Origin: an uncultured Erysipelotrichaceae bacterium | Lineage (GTDB): Bacteria; Bacillota_I; Bacilli_A; Erysipelotrichales; Erysipelotrichaceae | DNA length: 6,649 nt | Direction: 5' to 3' | Assembly (NCBI GenBank): GCA_902795905.1 | Contig: CADBMY010000235.1 | Span: 1 to 6,649, forward strand | Shown here: piece by piece, positions 4,361 through 6,649 of the stretch | How positions within the stretch are numbered: the first letter of the stretch is position 1 | Layout of the letters: the number at the start of each line of letters is the position of its first letter | Position numbers and translations under genes: made by a program | The notes under the pieces: generated by a model | What the model was told of the DNA's origin: nothing | Databases searched by the model: none | The model's input: the letters and a program-made list of their open reading frames with translations, nothing else

Positions 4361-5342
4361 GGTCACCCTCCTTCAGCAGATGGCAGTATGCCCGGTGCTG
4401 TTCTGTGATCTCCGTCATATCCGGATAACTTTCCCGGCATATATCCATCGCATGTGCACAGCGGGGATGGAACGGACAGCCGGACGGCATGTGTATGGGA
4501 TCGATCGGTTCTCCTTCGATCGGCATCAGTCTTTCTCCGGGTTCGGCTTCCATCCTCGGCATTGCCCGCAGGATCGCCTGTGTATACGGATGTACAGGAT
4601 CACTGAAGATCTGTCTGATTGGTCCCTGTTCAAGGATATAGCCACCGTACATGACCGAAACACTGTCACAGATCTGTGCTGCTACGCTGAAATTATGCGT
4701 AATGAAGACCATCGACATATGTTTCTCTCTGACCAGTGTGCGCAAAAGGCGCAGGATCTGATCCTGTACGGTGACATCAAGCGCAGTCGTTGGTTCATCG
4801 GCGATCAGCAGCTCGGGATCACAGATCAAGGCAATGGCGATCATCACGCGCTGACGCATACCGCCGCTGATCTCAAACGAGTACCGGTTCATCATCTGCT
4901 CAGCATCGCGCAGACCTACCGCTTTCAGCATGTTTACGGCTCTCTGTTCAGCGACTTCCTTCGTTACCTTTTCATGGGCAAGGACTGTCTCCGTCAGCTG
5001 TCTGCCGATCGTATAGACCGGATCCAGACAGGACAGCGGGTCCTGAAAGATCATACTGATCTTACCGCCCCTGTACGGCTGCATCTTCTCATCACTTAAC
5101 GCCAGAATATCTTCTCCGTCGAAGAGGACCTGACCGCCGTCTACCCGGAAATTCTTCTTCATCAGGTGCATGACCGCATAGGAGCTGACACTCTTGCCGC
5201 TTCCCGATTCACCGATGATGCCCATGACTTCCCCGCGGTTTACCTGGTAGCTGATACCGTTGACGGCATGAACGATCCCTCGCTGTGTAGGAATCGATAT
5301 ACGCATATCTCTGACTTCCAGCAGAGGTCTTACTTCTGTCAT
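4353..5342 (-). CDS. oppD: Oligopeptide ABC importer ATPase OppD
   Basis: The 329 residues have Walker A GESGSGKS at 44-51, the Q-loop glutamine at 100 (MIFQDP), the signature SGGMRQR at 159-165, Walker B LLIADEP at 178-184 with Glu183, and the switch His216 in ITHNFS. The SGGMRQR signature and the order oppC-oppD-oppF mark it as the D subunit rather than F. The C-terminal transporter domain has HPYTQ at 251-255 and the cysteines 289, 295, 302 and 320. The start ATG at 5342 overlaps the oppC stop (ATGA) and has GGAGG seven bases before it. The frame stays open upstream to 5537, but that part is a shadow of oppC in another frame. Together with OppF it forms the ATPase pair of the importer. Confidence 0.95.
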   Translation of the reverse strand: MTEVRPLLEVRDMRISIPTQRGIVHAVNGISYQVNRGEVMGIIGESGSGKSVSSYAVMHLMKKNFRVDGGQVLFDGEDILALSDEKMQPYRGGKISMIFQDPLSCLDPVYTIGRQLTETVLAHEKVTKEVAEQRAVNMLKAVGLRDAEQMMNRYSFEISGGMRQRVMIAIALICDPELLIADEPTTALDVTVQDQILRLLRTLVREKHMSMVFITHNFSVAAQICDSVSVMYGGYILEQGPIRQIFSDPVHPYTQAILRAMPRMEAEPGERLMPIEGEPIDPIHMPSGCPFHPRCAHAMDICRESYPDMTEITEQHRAYCHLLKEGDHE

Positions 5343-6184
5343 ACTTCTGCCTCCAGGGCATCTCTGATGCCGTTGCCGATCAGATTCACCGAAAGCACGC
5401 TTAACATGATCACGGCACAGGGAATCAGTGACAGATGCGGATTGACCCGCAGATCCCCGTAACCGCCGGCGATCAGTGTGCCAAGATCTGCCTGCGGCGG
5501 GACGAATCCGATGCCGAGATAACCAAGGATACTGCATGTTAACATGGCATCGGCATATGTACCTGTCGCATGCAGGACAAGACTGTTCATGATGTTGTTT
5601 ATCACGTGACGCAGGATGATCGTAAGATCGGAGAAACCAAGAGCTCTGGCAGCTTCGATATACTCACTGCCGACAACATTCAGGGTCTCCGCCCGCACCA
5701 GGTGGATGATCGCCGGGGCTGCCGCAATACCCATCGCATATTTGAAGTTGCCCTCTCCAAACCCCAGCATGATCTCAAAGACAATAACGAGCAGAAAATA
5801 CGGAACGGCCGAAAGCACTTCGGTAATACGCATGATCACGGTATCCGCCATGCCCCCGAAATACCCGGAGATCACCCCGAGCACAAGTCCAAGACCCAGT
5901 GCGATCAATGTCGCTGTCAGGGAATAGCCAAGGGTCACCCTGCCGGCAAACAGGATCCTGGAGAAATGATCCCGGCCGAGCCTGTCAGTACCGAATATAT
6001 GTTCAGCTGAAGGCGGCTCCATGCCGTGATATACATCGACAAGATTATAATTCTCCTTTGCCAGTAACGGTGCCAGTATGCAGGCCAGAGCAATAAACAG
6101 AAAGATGACCAGTGCACATACATACATGGGCTGACGCATGAAGTAACGCAGTCTGCGTCTGAACAGAAGCGTATTCTCAGACAT
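5339..6184 (-). CDS. oppC: Oligopeptide ABC importer permease OppC
   Basis: The 281 residues show the OppC/DppC plan: a cytoplasmic N-terminus rich in Arg, a first membrane span at about 20-42, an external segment with the family signature HIFGTDRLGRD at 62-72, then further spans at about 84-108, 122-141, 147-163, 208-226 and 252-271. The cytoplasmic EAA loop is EYIEAARALGFSDLTIILRH at 174-193, which docks on the ATPases. The usual HxxPN ending of this loop reads HVINN, lacking the proline, a mild oddity. The start overlaps the oppB stop by 8 bases, and AAGGTG lies seven bases upstream. OppC forms half of the membrane channel with OppB. Confidence 0.94.
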   Translation of the reverse strand: MSENTLLFRRRLRYFMRQPMYVCALVIFLFIALACILAPLLAKENYNLVDVYHGMEPPSAEHIFGTDRLGRDHFSRILFAGRVTLGYSLTATLIALGLGLVLGVISGYFGGMADTVIMRITEVLSAVPYFLLVIVFEIMLGFGEGNFKYAMGIAAAPAIIHLVRAETLNVVGSEYIEAARALGFSDLTIILRHVINNIMNSLVLHATGTYADAMLTCSILGYLGIGFVPPQADLGTLIAGGYGDLRVNPHLSLIPCAVIMLSVLSVNLIGNGIRDALEAEV

Positions 6185-6649
6185 TGTTCTTCACCTTCTT
6201 TCCGCTGCCAAGGACATTCATCCTGACGGCAGGATTGACCAGAATGTAGAGAACATCGGCGATGATGTTAATCGTCATGACGATCACTGCAATCAGGACG
6301 CTGGAGCCAAGGATACGGGCAAAACTCCGCTGTCTGACGGCTGCGATCAGATACTGTCCGATACCGGGGATCGAGAAAAAGGTCTCGACAATGATCGACC
6401 CGCAAAGGACCTTGGTCGCGGTCTGACTCAGAAGCGAAATGATCGGTATGACACTGTTGCGCAGGACATGCCCATAGATAACGGCTCTTTCCGCCAGTCC
6501 CTTGGAACGTAAAGCAGTAACAAACTGCCTGTCCAGAGTCTCAAGAACGATCGATCTGGTAACTCTGACGGTCTGGGCAATACCGTCAAAGGACAGCACC
6601 AGCACCGGCATGATATAGCTCTTCCATGAGGTAATGCCAAGCGGCGGCA
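6177..6649 (-). CDS. oppB: Oligopeptide ABC importer permease OppB (5' part cut by window edge)
   Basis: The C-terminal 156 or so residues are visible, about half the usual 300-320. They start PPLGITSWKSY, a typical OppB periplasmic-side region, followed by a membrane span (IMPVLVLSFDGIA). The EAA loop FVTALRSKGLAERAVIYGHVLRN ties the subunit to the ATPases. The family-typical VETFFSIPGIGQYL comes next, then a last span (SSVLIAVIVMTINIIADVLYIL) ending NPAVR plus a basic tail. No start is in view; the ATG at 6611 is internal. It is the first operon gene visible, and any oppA would lie further upstream or elsewhere. Confidence 0.93.
   Translation of the reverse strand, partial: PPLGITSWKSYIMPVLVLSFDGIAQTVRVTRSIVLETLDRQFVTALRSKGLAERAVIYGHVLRNSVIPIISLLSQTATKVLCGSIIVETFFSIPGIGQYLIAAVRQRSFARILGSSVLIAVIVMTINIIADVLYILVNPAVRMNVLGSGKKVKNNV

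Noticed and set aside
2165..5099. Long plus-strand open frames opposite the flavodiiron and opp genes
   Set aside because: They are antisense shadows of well-supported genes, with no family resemblance and no convincing start regions.
5343..5537. Extension of OppD upstream to 5537
   Set aside because: These codons are the oppC gene read in another frame. The ATG at 5342 has GGAGG at the right distance and the expected ATGA overlap.

Overview
The window looks like chromosomal DNA of an anaerobic, low- to mid-GC Firmicutes bacterium. The evidence is strong purine-rich Shine-Dalgarno sites (GGAGG, AAAGGA), sigma-A-type promoters, a VanY-type lipoprotein peptidase, an Opp/Dpp-type peptide importer and an FprA-type flavodiiron protein, which is typical of anaerobes. 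An Erysipelotrichia-like host is my guess only; the sequence does not prove it.

Layout. (1) Positions 1-550: a minus-strand lipoprotein of the VanY/DacB (M15B) D,D-carboxypeptidase family, cut by the left edge, with its own promoter. (2) 690-1900: an accessory island. On the plus strand an extended -10 promoter (TGATATAAT) leads through about 175 nt of untranslated leader to a 32-residue hydrophobic peptide resembling type I toxins, then the frameshifted remains of a ribbon-helix-helix protein, then a hairpin terminator. Coming from the other side on the minus strand, a second TGATATAAT promoter leads into three direct copies (R3, R2, R1) of a 36-37 bp repeat with inverted-repeat ends. Each gap between repeats holds one module: the 3' stump of a toxin-like gene, overlapping by ATGA the start of a small intact gene. 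One module has an HExxH metallopeptidase-like stump plus a 59-residue zinc-ribbon protein. The other has an 18-residue stump plus a 78-residue acidic protein. This looks like an array of displaced polymorphic-toxin tail/immunity modules. (3) 1879-2182: a mostly empty AT-rich stretch with a possible decayed reading frame and the hairpin ending the flavodiiron gene. (4) 2183-3400: flavodiiron protein with its own strong promoter. (5) 3419-6649: an oligopeptide ABC importer operon on the minus strand in the order oppB (cut by the right edge), oppC, oppD, oppF, each junction overlapping by 4-8 nt. No substrate-binding protein (OppA) is in view.

How the parts work together. OppB and OppC form the membrane pore and OppD and OppF are its two ATPases, so the operon imports peptides. 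The flavodiiron protein removes O2 (or NO) in the cytoplasm and is transcribed separately. The VanY-like lipoprotein trims cell-wall stem peptides at the outer face of the membrane. The part most worth attention is the repeat-bounded array at 1129-1878, where two genes begin at toxin stumps that stop exactly at a repeat copy.
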